Origin: Leptospira sp. GIMC2001 | GTDB taxonomy: Bacteria; Spirochaetota; Leptospiria; Leptospirales; Leptospiraceae | Assembly (NCBI RefSeq): GCF_028462125.1 | Contig: NZ_CP115468.1 | Span: forward strand, 3,527,559 to 3,591,558 | Direction: 5' to 3' | Length of the DNA stretch: 64,000 bases | Position numbers and translations under genes: made by a program | Notes under the pieces: generated by a model | Databases searched by the model: none | Told to the model about the DNA's origin: nothing | The model's input: the letters and a program-made list of their open reading frames with translations, nothing else | Shown here: positions 46,289 to 55,601 of the stretch, piece by piece | Numbering within the stretch: the stretch's first letter is position 1 | Layout: each line of letters begins with the position of its first letter

Positions 46289-46705
46289 TCATAAATTTGG
46301 AAAATTTTCGCGGAATATTTTTGGAAGGGTTGCCGGTCTTCCTGTTTGAAAGTCATACCATATTAGGCCTGCTTCACCTGTCACAACGCATTCATTATCT
46401 TTATTCCACATTGATGTGTGTATCTGGAAGCCGCGGCTCGTCAATGCTGTAACTTCCATGGTTACATCAAGATCCGCTGGGAAAACAACTTGCTTACGGT
46501 AATCTAAATTCAGATGCGTTAACAATGGACCACCTGATGAAGGTTGAAGTGGAGAATTCCAAATCGCTAAGGCAGTGAAATACTCCGCCCTTGCAGATTC
46601 AAAATACCTTGCATAAGTAACATTATTCACATGCCCAAAAGCATCCATCTCACCCCATGCTACTTTGATAATATACGAAAAGGAATATTTTACAGGTTTG
46701 GCCAT
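46289..46705 (-). CDS. Acyl-CoA thioesterase, 4HBT/YbgC family
   Basis: A 138-aa hotdog-fold thioesterase that hydrolyses acyl-CoA. The active-site segment GEMDAFGHVNNVTYARYFES has the catalytic aspartate (MDAFGHVNN) typical of the YbgC group. It is upstream of the PP2C gene with 9 bp between them. Substrate chain length is not visible. Confidence 0.92.
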   Translation of the reverse strand: MAKPVKYSFSYIIKVAWGEMDAFGHVNNVTYARYFESARAEYFTALAIWNSPLQPSSGGPLLTHLNLDYRKQVVFPADLDVTMEVTALTSRGFQIHTSMWNKDNECVVTGEAGLIWYDFQTGRPATLPKIFRENFPNL

Positions 46706-46981
46706 TTAAATCCATTTTATAGAGAGTTAAAATGATTATCTCAGGAAGAAATAAAATAAGGCAAGCTCTAAACAATCGAAAATCAAGAACGAGTTCATTG
46801 ACAGGTTTTCGAAATTTTTATCTTAAGATGGATTTATAAGCCTTTGATAGAATAATTTGATACACAAGATAATAATTTTTCAGAAGCTCCGATTAATTCA
46901 GTTGATTTATATTTTTTGAAATTGGCAATCTTTACATATTGAAAATTTCTTTAGTCATTTTTAATATTCGGCATTATAAAC

Positions 46982-47578
46982 TTAAAGAACGTTCCACATT
47001 TCATTTTTTAAAATGTACAATTTGGAACTTCCAAATTCACGTGATTCCCAATCTTCAACAATTGGTTTATCCGGTCCTTGAACAAGAACATACATTGGAA
47101 TAGATGATTTTTCTAATAAACTTTCTACGTAATTCTTTATCTTGCTTGCATCAGGAGTCCAAAAAGTATATGGCGGATCAATGTATACAACAACAGATTT
47201 TGGATCATACTTTAAAAAAATTTTAGGATCTACTCGCAAGCTATCCTTACGATGCAGAACACAATTTTCACCCAATGTCTTTGCCAATTGAACAAGTTCA
47301 CCGAATCTTTCGTTAGTTAATTCCACTAAAACGGATTTTGCAAAACCCCGACTCAAAGCTTCGACACCCATCTGACCGGATCCCGCAAATAAATCTACAA
47401 ACACAGATTCTGAAAATAGAATACTTCCATCTAATTGCAAACCTTCTAATATAGAAAAAACTGATTTTTTAACAATAGCTGGAGTGAAATGAGAATGGCC
47501 TTTGATTGGAGCTGGTATAGGAATCGCTCGCCCTTTCCATTTACCTGCCTGAACACGAAGTCCAGATGATTGACTCAA
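46982..47578 (-). CDS. rsmD: 16S rRNA guanine-N2 methyltransferase RsmD
   Basis: Methylates G966 of 16S rRNA (E. coli numbering). The 198-aa protein starts RVQAGKWKGRAIPIPAPIKG, includes FTPAIVKKSVFSIL, the SAM motif FVDLFAGSGQMGVEALSRG and the catalytic DPPY in VVYIDPPYTFW. The start is TTG 47578, overlapping the stop of the upstream gene as TTGA, so translation is coupled. Confidence 0.94.
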   Translation of the reverse strand: MSQSSGLRVQAGKWKGRAIPIPAPIKGHSHFTPAIVKKSVFSILEGLQLDGSILFSESVFVDLFAGSGQMGVEALSRGFAKSVLVELTNERFGELVQLAKTLGENCVLHRKDSLRVDPKIFLKYDPKSVVVYIDPPYTFWTPDASKIKNYVESLLEKSSIPMYVLVQGPDKPIVEDWESREFGSSKLYILKNEMWNVL

Positions 47579-48201
47579 GGAGTTGCTCCACTGATTTTAG
47601 ATGTAAGAGTCGTTTTTAACTTTTGAATTCGACTAACTAAAGATTGTTGAGGGTTCGCCTGCTCTGCTAATTGAAGAACAAAAAGAGAATCTCTCCATCT
47701 TTGGTTTTGATAAAAGTAGATAGCATAAAGATACAATCCTTCCGCATATCGTGACGATGTTGTTCCATCTTTGCGAAATCGAAATCCCCATTTTTCTGCA
47801 TTGCTATCATTGCCAGCAACAATCAACCTTTCCAATACAAGGTAGATTGCATTATAAAAAATTGCATTTTTAACTTTCTTATCTGAATAACAAGTTTCTA
47901 AAGTCGAATCCATTTCCTTTAGATCACTCGCGGAAGAAATATAGATAAGTATGAACCTCTCATCTATTGCGTCACAGGTTTGTGCAATAATTTCTTGACG
48001 AGATCTATTTGCTACATATGAGTAATTGCCCTTCTTGAACTCGGTGAGTAGACTCCAATATGTTATGGATTCTTTCGCAGAAGCTTCAGTCTGACCAAGA
48101 ATTCCCGAACTTCCAAGATACCCGAATATGATGAGAATCATAAACGATGCAAAGAAATTACCGAAAGGTCTCAAAGCTCCACTACGTTCTCCGATCCGCA
48201 C
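47575..48201 (-). CDS. Exported TPR-like hypothetical protein
   Basis: A ~208-aa protein with a hydrophobic N-terminal segment (FMILIIFGYLGSSGILGQTE), probably a signal peptide, and a helical body resembling degenerate TPR units (YLYAIYFYQNQRWRDSLFVL, LAEQANPQQSLVSRIQKLK). The start is GTG 48201, inside the zinc-ribbon gene, or TTG 48174, which overlaps that gene's stop as TTGA. It forms a tight run with the zinc-ribbon gene upstream and rsmD downstream. Confidence 0.75.
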   Translation of the reverse strand: MRIGERSGALRPFGNFFASFMILIIFGYLGSSGILGQTEASAKESITYWSLLTEFKKGNYSYVANRSRQEIIAQTCDAIDERFILIYISSASDLKEMDSTLETCYSDKKVKNAIFYNAIYLVLERLIVAGNDSNAEKWGFRFRKDGTTSSRYAEGLYLYAIYFYQNQRWRDSLFVLQLAEQANPQQSLVSRIQKLKTTLTSKISGATP

Positions 48202-48326
48202 ATGGGACAGATCATCTCATCCAAATCCCCTGGTTCCCATCGGTGATCGCAATCTTCACATGCATAGGTAACACCTTCTAGGTCAAAATCGTCCGCTACT
48301 TCAAAATCATCATCATCAATGCTCAT
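48171..48326 (-). CDS. Tiny zinc-ribbon protein
   Basis: A 51-aa acidic protein read from ATG 48326 to TGA 48171: it starts MSIDDDDFEVADDFDLEG and carries two CxxC knuckles, YACEDCDHRW and MICPMCGSEN, 18-20 residues apart, the layout of a rubredoxin-like or FmdB-like zinc ribbon. It lacks room for another domain and may be an adaptor or metal-binding accessory. Its 3' end overlaps the next gene, linking it to the TPR-like protein and rsmD. Confidence 0.8.
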   Translation of the reverse strand: MSIDDDDFEVADDFDLEGVTYACEDCDHRWEPGDLDEMICPMCGSENVVEL

Positions 48327-48416
48327 AGTATTTTATAACCATATTTCGGAATAAGTGTCAAGGGGGTTGGATAAAAAAAAGATGAATCTTGAGAAAAAAC
48401 TATAAATCTGGTATTT

Positions 48417-49448
48417 ATGGTCTATTTACCAAGGCATGAAAGCCATCGTAAGAAAAAATCCAAAGCCCCGATAATCCTCATTTTACTATTCCTCGGTTTG
48501 GTTGGCCTTGGAATCACGCAGTATCGTGAGATTAGGCTGTTTTTTGCCAAAGACCAAAGACAAAAGCTAGAGAAGCAAAAAGGTAAAATCATCAATTCTC
48601 TTGATAAAAACGAACTGACAGATGTATATGTAAGAGATTTCCAAACCTACAGTGTCGATTATCTCGACAAGGAACCTTTAGAAGCTAGTGCTTTCCACTT
48701 TCGGGCAAGGGCTCACTATTATGAACTTTTGCTTACGGGAGTGCGATTCGACTCATCATCGTTAGTTTCAAATCTTACAAATCCAATTAAAACAATATTT
48801 GGAGACAACCAGAAAACTGTTTCTGATCTCAAGGAAATGTTCGAATATGCAAGGAAAGCACAAGCTACGAATCCGGACTTTCACGAATCTGCTTCCAACC
48901 AATTTCTGCTTATGCTCGGAGAATTGGTTAGAGAAGTCAAGAAACCACAATCCATTTATAAAGATTACGCTGGCATAAAATTGGAAAATATAGATGTGGA
49001 ACTTCAACATCCGTATGTCTGGCTTTTGTTTTATACAACTATTCGAAATGGGAACCAAAAAGACCTAGAAAATCTTTTACTTGAAAATGCAAAAGATGAC
49101 TTCAAAGGCAAACTTCTATTTACCGAACGAGAAGAAAATTATCTCAAAGGAAATTGTTATTTCCATGCCAAAGACTATGTGTCAGCTTTAAATAGCTTGA
49201 GACAAGTTAAGACGTCCACTCCTGATATTATTACGAAGAATGCAATTTTGACGGAGGCAAAAATTTTCTATGCTCAGAATCTTCCTCAAAAAGCGGTCGA
49301 TCTATTATCAGATTCCTACGAAAACTTTGGAAAGAGCCATAAGGAATTTCTTCCTCTTCTCAAAACTTGGTCAGGGCTTAGACCCGATCTAAAAATCAAA
49401 ATTACCTTTGAAGAAGAGCCTCAAGAAATCAATGATGAGATTGATTAA
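48417..49448 (+). CDS. Membrane-anchored TPR-like protein
   Basis: A 343-aa protein with a basic N-terminus (RHESHRKKKSKAP), one membrane helix (IILILLFLGLVGLGITQYRE) and a long helical body with TPR-like pairs, e.g. NCYFHAKDYVSALNSLRQV and AKIFYAQNLPQKAVDLLSDS. It is probably periplasmic, anchored in the inner membrane. It is divergent from the zinc-ribbon gene. Function unknown. Confidence 0.8.
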   Translation: MVYLPRHESHRKKKSKAPIILILLFLGLVGLGITQYREIRLFFAKDQRQKLEKQKGKIINSLDKNELTDVYVRDFQTYSVDYLDKEPLEASAFHFRARAHYYELLLTGVRFDSSSLVSNLTNPIKTIFGDNQKTVSDLKEMFEYARKAQATNPDFHESASNQFLLMLGELVREVKKPQSIYKDYAGIKLENIDVELQHPYVWLLFYTTIRNGNQKDLENLLLENAKDDFKGKLLFTEREENYLKGNCYFHAKDYVSALNSLRQVKTSTPDIITKNAILTEAKIFYAQNLPQKAVDLLSDSYENFGKSHKEFLPLLKTWSGLRPDLKIKITFEEEPQEINDEID

Positions 49449-49584
49449 ATACGATCTTATCGATAACGCATCCAAGTCGAAAATGATGTATTTGTTTAAT
49501 CCAATAAACGAGATAGAAAATCATTGAGAGAACATATATCTGTTAATTTGATTGATTCAATTTAAAATATTAAGGAATTCCATA

Positions 49585-49929
49585 ATGCAAAATTTTCATT
49601 TAAGCAATACATCATCATTGATCTTCAAAATTGTAAAAGTTTTCGTATTCGTTCTTCTAATTGGAAGCTGTGGACTTTTTGAAAAAAAAATTCCTCCAGG
49701 CGGTGAATTCTGCAATGTCTTAGTCAAACCTCCTGAATGTATAAATGTAGATTTTAAAGAACTGAAAATAAATTTCTCCGAAGAAGAAAAATATCCACTT
49801 ACAATGATCAATCGAGTTCAGTACAGTTTCAATAGAAATGACTCCATCATCAATTTAGATTTACATTCAGAAAATCGAATACAATTGTCTGATGGGAAAT
49901 TTTATCTTCGAAGGAAAGTAAAAAGATGA
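49585..49929 (+). CDS. Small lipoprotein coupled to sufE
   Basis: A ~114-aa lipoprotein: signal KIVKVFVFVLLIGSCG with the lipidated cysteine after LLIGS, then KKIPPGGEFCNVLVKPPECI and a beta-rich end. ATG 49585 has AAGGA upstream and is preferred over the TTG at 49552. The stop overlaps the sufE ATG as ATGA. Function unknown. Confidence 0.75.
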   Translation: MQNFHLSNTSSLIFKIVKVFVFVLLIGSCGLFEKKIPPGGEFCNVLVKPPECINVDFKELKINFSEEEKYPLTMINRVQYSFNRNDSIINLDLHSENRIQLSDGKFYLRRKVKR

Positions 49930-50333
49930 AATCTATATCTGAACTGCAAGCAGAAGTTATTGAAGAATTCGAAGATGTTATTGATTGGGAAGAAAGATTT
50001 CAAATTTTAATTGAGATGGGAGAAGCACTTCCGCCTTATCCTGAAGACAAGAAAAAAGATGATTATCTAGTTCCAGGTTGTCAGTCTCGAGTCTGGGTTG
50101 CGCCTGAAATTGTGGATGGCAAATTGTTTTTCTATGCTGACAGCGATACTTCTCTTACGAAAGGATTAATAGCCATTCTTGTTAAAGTGTTCAGTGGTCA
50201 TAGTCCAGAAGAAATTTCCAATAGCAATCTGGACTTTATTGAACAGATTGGACTTCAGAAATTTCTATCCATCAGCAGACGCAATGGATTGAGCAACATG
50301 ATTCAAATTGTCATGAATTACGCAAAAACCTAA
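49926..50333 (+). CDS. sufE: SufE-like cysteine desulfurase activator
   Basis: Accepts sulfur from a SufS-type cysteine desulfurase for Fe-S cluster assembly. The 135-aa protein has the acceptor cysteine C52 in VPGCQSRVWV, preceded by LIEMGEALPPYPEDKKKDD, and ends with RRNGLSNMIQIV as in the family. It lies away from any sufBCD genes in this window and is coupled to a lipoprotein gene upstream. Confidence 0.93.
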   Translation: MKSISELQAEVIEEFEDVIDWEERFQILIEMGEALPPYPEDKKKDDYLVPGCQSRVWVAPEIVDGKLFFYADSDTSLTKGLIAILVKVFSGHSPEEISNSNLDFIEQIGLQKFLSISRRNGLSNMIQIVMNYAKT

Positions 50334-50402
50334 AATAATGCTAGCACTCCATTTCTGAATATTTTAGAATTGTATCTTGATTCTAGAAGAAAAGGTGGTT
50401 CT

Positions 50403-51605
50403 ATGCTTCGATTCTTTTTATCCGTTCTTTTTGTAACAATCATTCTCTTATCGAGTAATTGTGGTAAACCATCGATTGAATTAAAGCCGTATGGTGATCC
50501 CATTGTTTTAGAAGATCTCAAACCACCAAGACGTGATTACTGGCCAACTCAAGCTTGGAGAGTTTCCAAACCAGAAGCGCAAGGAATGAATTCCTCAAAA
50601 CTCCTTGAAATGGAAAAATATGCATTTACTATTGAAGGAACGCCAGAAGACCGTCAAGGTACGAGAACGGACGGTGTGGTTATTATTCGGAATGGCTACC
50701 TTGTGTACGAAAATTACGGACGTGGATATTCCGCCGAACAAAAACATTTAATCTGGTCCATCGCAAAGAGCTATACAAATGCTTTGGTTGGAGTTGCAGT
50801 TAGCAAAGGATTGGTGCAACTTGACGATCCAGCTTATAAATATGTTCCAGAACTAGGGCATAGCGAAGAACATAAGAAGATCACAATTCGTCATATTTTG
50901 AATATGTCATCTGGACTTGAGGCAAGTGAAGGCTATGAAAGTAGTCCACTAGTGTCGACAGTGATTGCAATGCTCTATACTAAGGGTCGAGCGAATATGG
51001 GAGCTTACTCGGCTTCCCTTGGCTTACGAGCAGAGCCTGGTAGCTTCGTTTATTATTCTTCGTGTGATACGAACATTTTGTCACTCGCATTACAAAACAT
51101 ATATGGCAAAGAGGTTTATTCTGATCTGCCTTGGAAAGATATTTTCAATCCATTGGGAATTAAAAATGTTACATACGAGCGGGATGGCAATGATGTTTTT
51201 GTCGGATCTTCTTATATTTATACAACTCCAAGGGATATGGCAAAATTCGGTTACCTATATTTAAATGACGGTATCTGGGAGAACAAAAGAATCCTTCCGC
51301 AAGGTTGGGTAACGCTATCAAGAACCCCATCACCAGCTTACAAAAGCACTCCTTATTACACTAAACTAGAAGAGGATAATTATACAGCTCAATGGTATGC
51401 TAATACTGGTGTTCCAGAAGCTGGAATACCTAAGCCAATGCCAGATGCTCCAGCGGACACTTTCTACGGTTCTGGACATTGGGGTCAACGCCTCTTTGTA
51501 ATTCCCAGTCTTGACCTAGTTATTGTGCGGGTTGGAGATGATAGAAATGTGAAATTTTTTGACAATAACTTATTTATTAAATACATCGTTGAGAGTATCC
51601 AATGA
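50403..51605 (+). CDS. Serine hydrolase lipoprotein (beta-lactamase/PBP-like fold)
   Basis: A ~400-aa lipid-anchored hydrolase: signal MLRFFLSVLFVTIILLSSNC, then a class C beta-lactamase-type fold with SxxK nucleophile in IWSIAKSYTNAL, YxS in FVYYSSCDTN and the third motif HWGQR (HxG). Such enzymes cleave esters or D-peptides. ATG 50403 gives the proper lipobox; the frame opens earlier at 50370. The next gene starts inside its stop (ATGA). Confidence 0.9.
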   Translation: MLRFFLSVLFVTIILLSSNCGKPSIELKPYGDPIVLEDLKPPRRDYWPTQAWRVSKPEAQGMNSSKLLEMEKYAFTIEGTPEDRQGTRTDGVVIIRNGYLVYENYGRGYSAEQKHLIWSIAKSYTNALVGVAVSKGLVQLDDPAYKYVPELGHSEEHKKITIRHILNMSSGLEASEGYESSPLVSTVIAMLYTKGRANMGAYSASLGLRAEPGSFVYYSSCDTNILSLALQNIYGKEVYSDLPWKDIFNPLGIKNVTYERDGNDVFVGSSYIYTTPRDMAKFGYLYLNDGIWENKRILPQGWVTLSRTPSPAYKSTPYYTKLEEDNYTAQWYANTGVPEAGIPKPMPDAPADTFYGSGHWGQRLFVIPSLDLVIVRVGDDRNVKFFDNNLFIKYIVESIQ

Positions 51606-51925
51606 AAACTAAAACTATTATAATCGCTGTTATACTTTTTGTAATTTTTGATCTAGCTTTGTTTTGGAGTGTTTCCAATTGGAATAATCTTCGGGCATTT
51701 CCTTCAATCATCTCTTCTTTCTATTCCAAAGAATTCTGTTCTTGTTACTATGTTGTTGAGAGAGACGAAGATTTCTGCCATAATTACGCACGTCAATGGG
51801 TTCCCATCAGTGATTTCAAAATAGACGAAGAAAACAAAAGAATCATAGTATCTGGATTGGGCAGAACCAATTCAGCCAAATTTACTGGATCAAAATATGG
51901 ATGTGTTCTCGAAGAATTGGATTGA
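51602..51925 (+). CDS. Small membrane-anchored hypothetical protein
   Basis: A 107-aa protein with one N-terminal helix (TIIIAVILFVIFDLALFWSV) and an outer part with four cysteines (FCSCYYVVERDEDFCHNYAR and YGCVLEELD), likely disulfide-bonded. It is translationally coupled to the serine hydrolase by a 4-bp overlap, so it may assist it. Function unknown. Confidence 0.7.
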   Translation: MKTKTIIIAVILFVIFDLALFWSVSNWNNLRAFPSIISSFYSKEFCSCYYVVERDEDFCHNYARQWVPISDFKIDEENKRIIVSGLGRTNSAKFTGSKYGCVLEELD

Positions 51926-51989
51926 TCAATTAATTATAAGTAAACGAATTACGATTCGCTGACTCAAAGAAATTTAAAAATCTTTTTGA

Positions 51990-53459
51990 TTAAGTTTTTA
52001 GATTCGCTCCGCGTAGACTTTCGGCAACCCTTGCTTCATTCGCTTTATTAACAAGTATTAGGAGCACATCTCCTCCTTCTACTTGGGTTCGACCAGTTGG
52101 AACAATGTAATTATCGCCCCGACAGATTAGAGTGATCAGCGCATCCTCAGGAATCTGCAACTCACGAACAGTTCGTCCTTCAGCTGGAGAATTGAATGGC
52201 ATTAGATATTCTTCGAGCTTGGAATCACTATTCTCTCGATTTTCAAACTCAAATGGATACAGGGATTTCTTATCTATCGCAGCATCCAATTTTAAAAATT
52301 TAGCTACCATTTTGATCGTAGATCCTTGAATCAGAAGCGAACTCAATACTGTAAAAAATACTAAATTGAAAATGACTCCAGAATTTGGTACACCTGCAGT
52401 CAGAGGAAATGTTGCAAGGATAATAGGAGCTGCTCCTCGTAGACCAACCCAAGAAATAAAAATCCTTTCTTTAAAGCTAAAGGAAGATAAGCTCAGGCTG
52501 AGCATCACACCTAAAGGTCTCGCGATAAAAATTAGAAAGATTGAGAAAACGACTCCTGGCAAAGCAATCTTATTGAGTTCAGATGGAAAAACAAGCAAAC
52601 CCAAAGTTAAGAACATGACAATTTGCATCAACCATCCCATTCCATCCATAAAACGAATTATACTTTTCTTATGAACAAAGTAACGGTTGCCCATATACAA
52701 ACCCGCCAAGTACACTGCCAAAAATCCGTTTCCGTTTAACAATGTAGTTGCGGAATAAATAAAAATACCTGTAGCTAATATTATAACAGTATAAAGTCCA
52801 TCGTATTCCAAATTTATTTTATTTACAAATTCAACAAATAATTTCCCTAGAATCAATCCCATGATCGCACCAACCATCACTTGCCAGAGAACCATGCTTG
52901 CGATATCGATCATATTTTTGGATTCAAATCCCAATAATGAAATGAATGTGAGGGTTAAGATTACAGCCATTGGATCATTAGATCCAGATTCAAGTTCAAG
53001 AAGAGGTTTCAATCTTCCCTTTAATCCAATTCCGCTTGTTCTAAGCAGATTGAAGACTGAAGCTGCATCCGTTGATGATACAACAGATCCTAGAAGTAAA
53101 GATTCAATCAATCCTAAACCCAATAGCCAATGTGAGAAAAATCCGACAGCTGTTGCAGTTACAACGACCCCGAATGTGGAGAGCACAATTCCTTCTCTTA
53201 AGACAGGTCGGATGACTTTCCATTCCGTCTCCATACCACCAGCGAGCAAGATATACGAGAGGGCAACTACTCCCAATGACTGAGCTAAATTGTAGTCGTT
53301 AAAATCAATTTTTCCGATTCCCTCAGAACCAGCAAGCATACCCATAAGCAAGAATAATAATAAAGTTGGAATCCCAAATCGAAATGATAATTTACTAACC
53401 ATAATCGATAAAAGGATGAGAAATGATAGAGCAAATGCGGATACCTCGAAACTATTCAT
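51990..53459 (-). CDS. K+/H+ (CPA1) antiporter, NhaP2/CvrA-like
   Basis: A 489-aa inner-membrane cation/proton antiporter. About twelve helices contain SVVSSTDAASVFNLLR and LKPLLELESGSNDPMAVILT, the ion-binding aspartate segments of the CPA1 family, and FISWVGLRGAAPIILATFPL. A C-terminal cytoplasmic TrkA-C domain follows (VRELQIPEDALITLICRGDN, GGDVLLILVNK), typical for NhaP2-type potassium/proton antiporters under nucleotide control. Start ATG 53459. It overlaps the end of the OmpA-type gene by 8 bp. Confidence 0.92.
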   Translation of the reverse strand: MNSFEVSAFALSFLILLSIMVSKLSFRFGIPTLLLFLLMGMLAGSEGIGKIDFNDYNLAQSLGVVALSYILLAGGMETEWKVIRPVLREGIVLSTFGVVVTATAVGFFSHWLLGLGLIESLLLGSVVSSTDAASVFNLLRTSGIGLKGRLKPLLELESGSNDPMAVILTLTFISLLGFESKNMIDIASMVLWQVMVGAIMGLILGKLFVEFVNKINLEYDGLYTVIILATGIFIYSATTLLNGNGFLAVYLAGLYMGNRYFVHKKSIIRFMDGMGWLMQIVMFLTLGLLVFPSELNKIALPGVVFSIFLIFIARPLGVMLSLSLSSFSFKERIFISWVGLRGAAPIILATFPLTAGVPNSGVIFNLVFFTVLSSLLIQGSTIKMVAKFLKLDAAIDKKSLYPFEFENRENSDSKLEEYLMPFNSPAEGRTVRELQIPEDALITLICRGDNYIVPTGRTQVEGGDVLLILVNKANEARVAESLRGANLKT

Positions 53460-55434
53460 GGAAGCTTAAGACTGCTTTTCTTTGGAAACGAGGATTTTGA
53501 TAGTCATTGAGATAACGATCTTTAGACTCAAGCCGACCGACACCTAGTGAAATAATTTGTTTTGACGATACTCCCTGTATCAATAAAAATTTTCTGACAT
53601 TCTCTGCACGCTTATTACTCCACAAGAGATCGTCATTGATATTCTGGCCTTCGTTGCCAAATCCCCTAATCAGAATCTTTTTATCAGGATTCTCAACTAA
53701 GTATTCCGAAATTTTGCGAAGATAATCGAATGAGAAGCTTGGAATTTTATCAGATCTCTTCTCAAAATAAATTTCTTCCAAAGGAAATGGTTTTTCGGTT
53801 TGAACAAATTTGCCATCATTAGTTGCCGGTTTTGCAATTCCAATTGAATTGATAATCGGACGTTCGTTGTCAATGGAATCATTCGAAATTGAAGATTGAT
53901 TTTTTAGAGTATCATTCAATACCAATTGATCAGTTTTAATTGTTTCCATAATAAAATCTTTTTTTATTTCTTGGAACTCACTCACTTCCGATATGTCCAA
54001 TTTAAACTCTACATTTTCGAAGCCATTCGCTGTTATTAGAATATTATAAATATTCTTTGTAAGCAGAGGAATAGCATAATTTCCAATTGAAGGTTTAGAG
54101 AACAATTTCCCTTCATATTCCTGAGATGCCTCTCTCTTCCACTGAACCATTGCACTGAGTGCTTTGCTCTTTTGGTTCGTGACTTTTCCAGCTAGCATAA
54201 CAATCTTTCCGACCGGTGCTATATCATCCGGCATCGAACTCAATTCATAAATATCAGTCTCACCCAAGCTATCCGATCTAAGTCCAGCAAAATAAGCCTT
54301 CGATCCAGTTGAATCTGTTCGAAAACCAATATCAGTTCCTAGGCTGTTCACGATCGGTCCTAGATTAACGGGCGTGCTCCATTTATCCCAACTCTCTTCC
54401 AACTTTTCCGATTTATAAACATCGAGATCACCAAAACCGGAATACCCATTGGAACTAAAATACAAAGTTTTGCCATCTGAATCCAAATGAGGAAATCTCT
54501 CCGCAAACTCCGTGTTAATCGATAGGCCTAGATTCTTAGGTTGAGATATTGTACCATCATCTTCAATGAGTGATACATAAATATCGCTGTTTCCATGATA
54601 ATCACCAGCTCGATAAACTCCTCTTTTCCATGGCTTGAAAATTGTATCATCACGATCACTTGCAAATAAAATTGCTCTTCCGTCCGCTGTAAGGAAAAAG
54701 TCTCCATCAAATGATTCCGAATTCAAAAAAGCGGGAAGAACTTGAGGCTTACTCCACCCGTTCTCCGTTAGACGAACCATAAAGACTGATGATTTTGTAC
54801 CTTGGTTTCGAATTTTTCTACTTACAATGAGCGTGGTTCCATCTGCAGAAATGGAGATAAGACTTTCATCATCAGGCGTGTTGATTTCTTTGAGAGGTAA
54901 TGCACTTTCCCACTTGGAACTGGCTCTGTTGTATTCTGAGTACCAAATGTCCTCTCCACCACTGCCTCCAGGACGATTCAGTGCAGTAAAATAGAATCGA
55001 TCTCCACTTAACTCTATCACGGGAAGGTATTCAGCAAATTCTGAATTTAATGCAGGTCCAATATTTTTTAGAACAGGTTGATCTTTTTCCTTGGAAAGCA
55101 ATCCAATTAAACTTTCAATTCGTTTGTCTTGGTTTGGTAATTTTGGTTTGTATTTTTGCCATAAGAGTTTTGCATTCTCTAATCGATTCGATTCTAATTC
55201 TTCGCCCACAAGAATTTCCACGAGTCGAAATTCGAAATATGACCATTTACCTTTTTTATTATCTAGAAATTCCCGAATCTGGTTGGAATTCTTACGATAG
55301 TTTTCGAGTTCATTGAATTGTTCAAGACTTAGAGTTTCACGCCATTGGATGTCTGTGACCGACTCCGAATGAATATGAGTTGAGTAGAAGAAAATATTAA
55401 GAAATAAAATAATGATAGCTTTAGAAATTTTCAT
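53452..55434 (-). CDS. Outer-membrane protein with PD40 repeats and OmpA domain
   Basis: A ~660-aa protein: signal peptide (IIILFLNIFFYSTHIHSE), a helical region, a WD40-like PD40 propeller (EYLPVIELSGDRFYFTALNR, LISISADGTTLIVSRKIR, HLDSDGKTLYFSSNGYSGFG), a carboxypeptidase-like insert near 440, and a C-terminal OmpA peptidoglycan-binding domain (KILIRGFGNEG, NKRAENVRKFLLIQGVSSKQ, RKAVLSFHE). ATG 55434 follows GGAGGAAG at 8 nt spacing; the frame extends to 55533 without coding signs. It probably links the outer membrane to the cell wall. Confidence 0.9.
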   Translation of the reverse strand: MKISKAIIILFLNIFFYSTHIHSESVTDIQWRETLSLEQFNELENYRKNSNQIREFLDNKKGKWSYFEFRLVEILVGEELESNRLENAKLLWQKYKPKLPNQDKRIESLIGLLSKEKDQPVLKNIGPALNSEFAEYLPVIELSGDRFYFTALNRPGGSGGEDIWYSEYNRASSKWESALPLKEINTPDDESLISISADGTTLIVSRKIRNQGTKSSVFMVRLTENGWSKPQVLPAFLNSESFDGDFFLTADGRAILFASDRDDTIFKPWKRGVYRAGDYHGNSDIYVSLIEDDGTISQPKNLGLSINTEFAERFPHLDSDGKTLYFSSNGYSGFGDLDVYKSEKLEESWDKWSTPVNLGPIVNSLGTDIGFRTDSTGSKAYFAGLRSDSLGETDIYELSSMPDDIAPVGKIVMLAGKVTNQKSKALSAMVQWKREASQEYEGKLFSKPSIGNYAIPLLTKNIYNILITANGFENVEFKLDISEVSEFQEIKKDFIMETIKTDQLVLNDTLKNQSSISNDSIDNERPIINSIGIAKPATNDGKFVQTEKPFPLEEIYFEKRSDKIPSFSFDYLRKISEYLVENPDKKILIRGFGNEGQNINDDLLWSNKRAENVRKFLLIQGVSSKQIISLGVGRLESKDRYLNDYQNPRFQRKAVLSFHE

Positions 55435-55601
55435 GATAATCTTCCTCCAATAAATTACTTTTGCTATCCATTCGCAAACCAAAAATTCTGCATCTTCCAG
55501 TTTTGAAAAGCTCTCGAACTTTAGAACATGCAAGGTTATCGTTCGCGAATTTCAGGGAAAAAATTCTTGCCTTTTAAATTAAACAAAGGACAGATAGATC
55601 A

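Noticed and set aside
46799..46830. TTGACA followed by TAAGAT on the plus strand
   Set aside because: Spacing is too long for a good promoter and no gene or hairpin follows in the 150 bp downstream.
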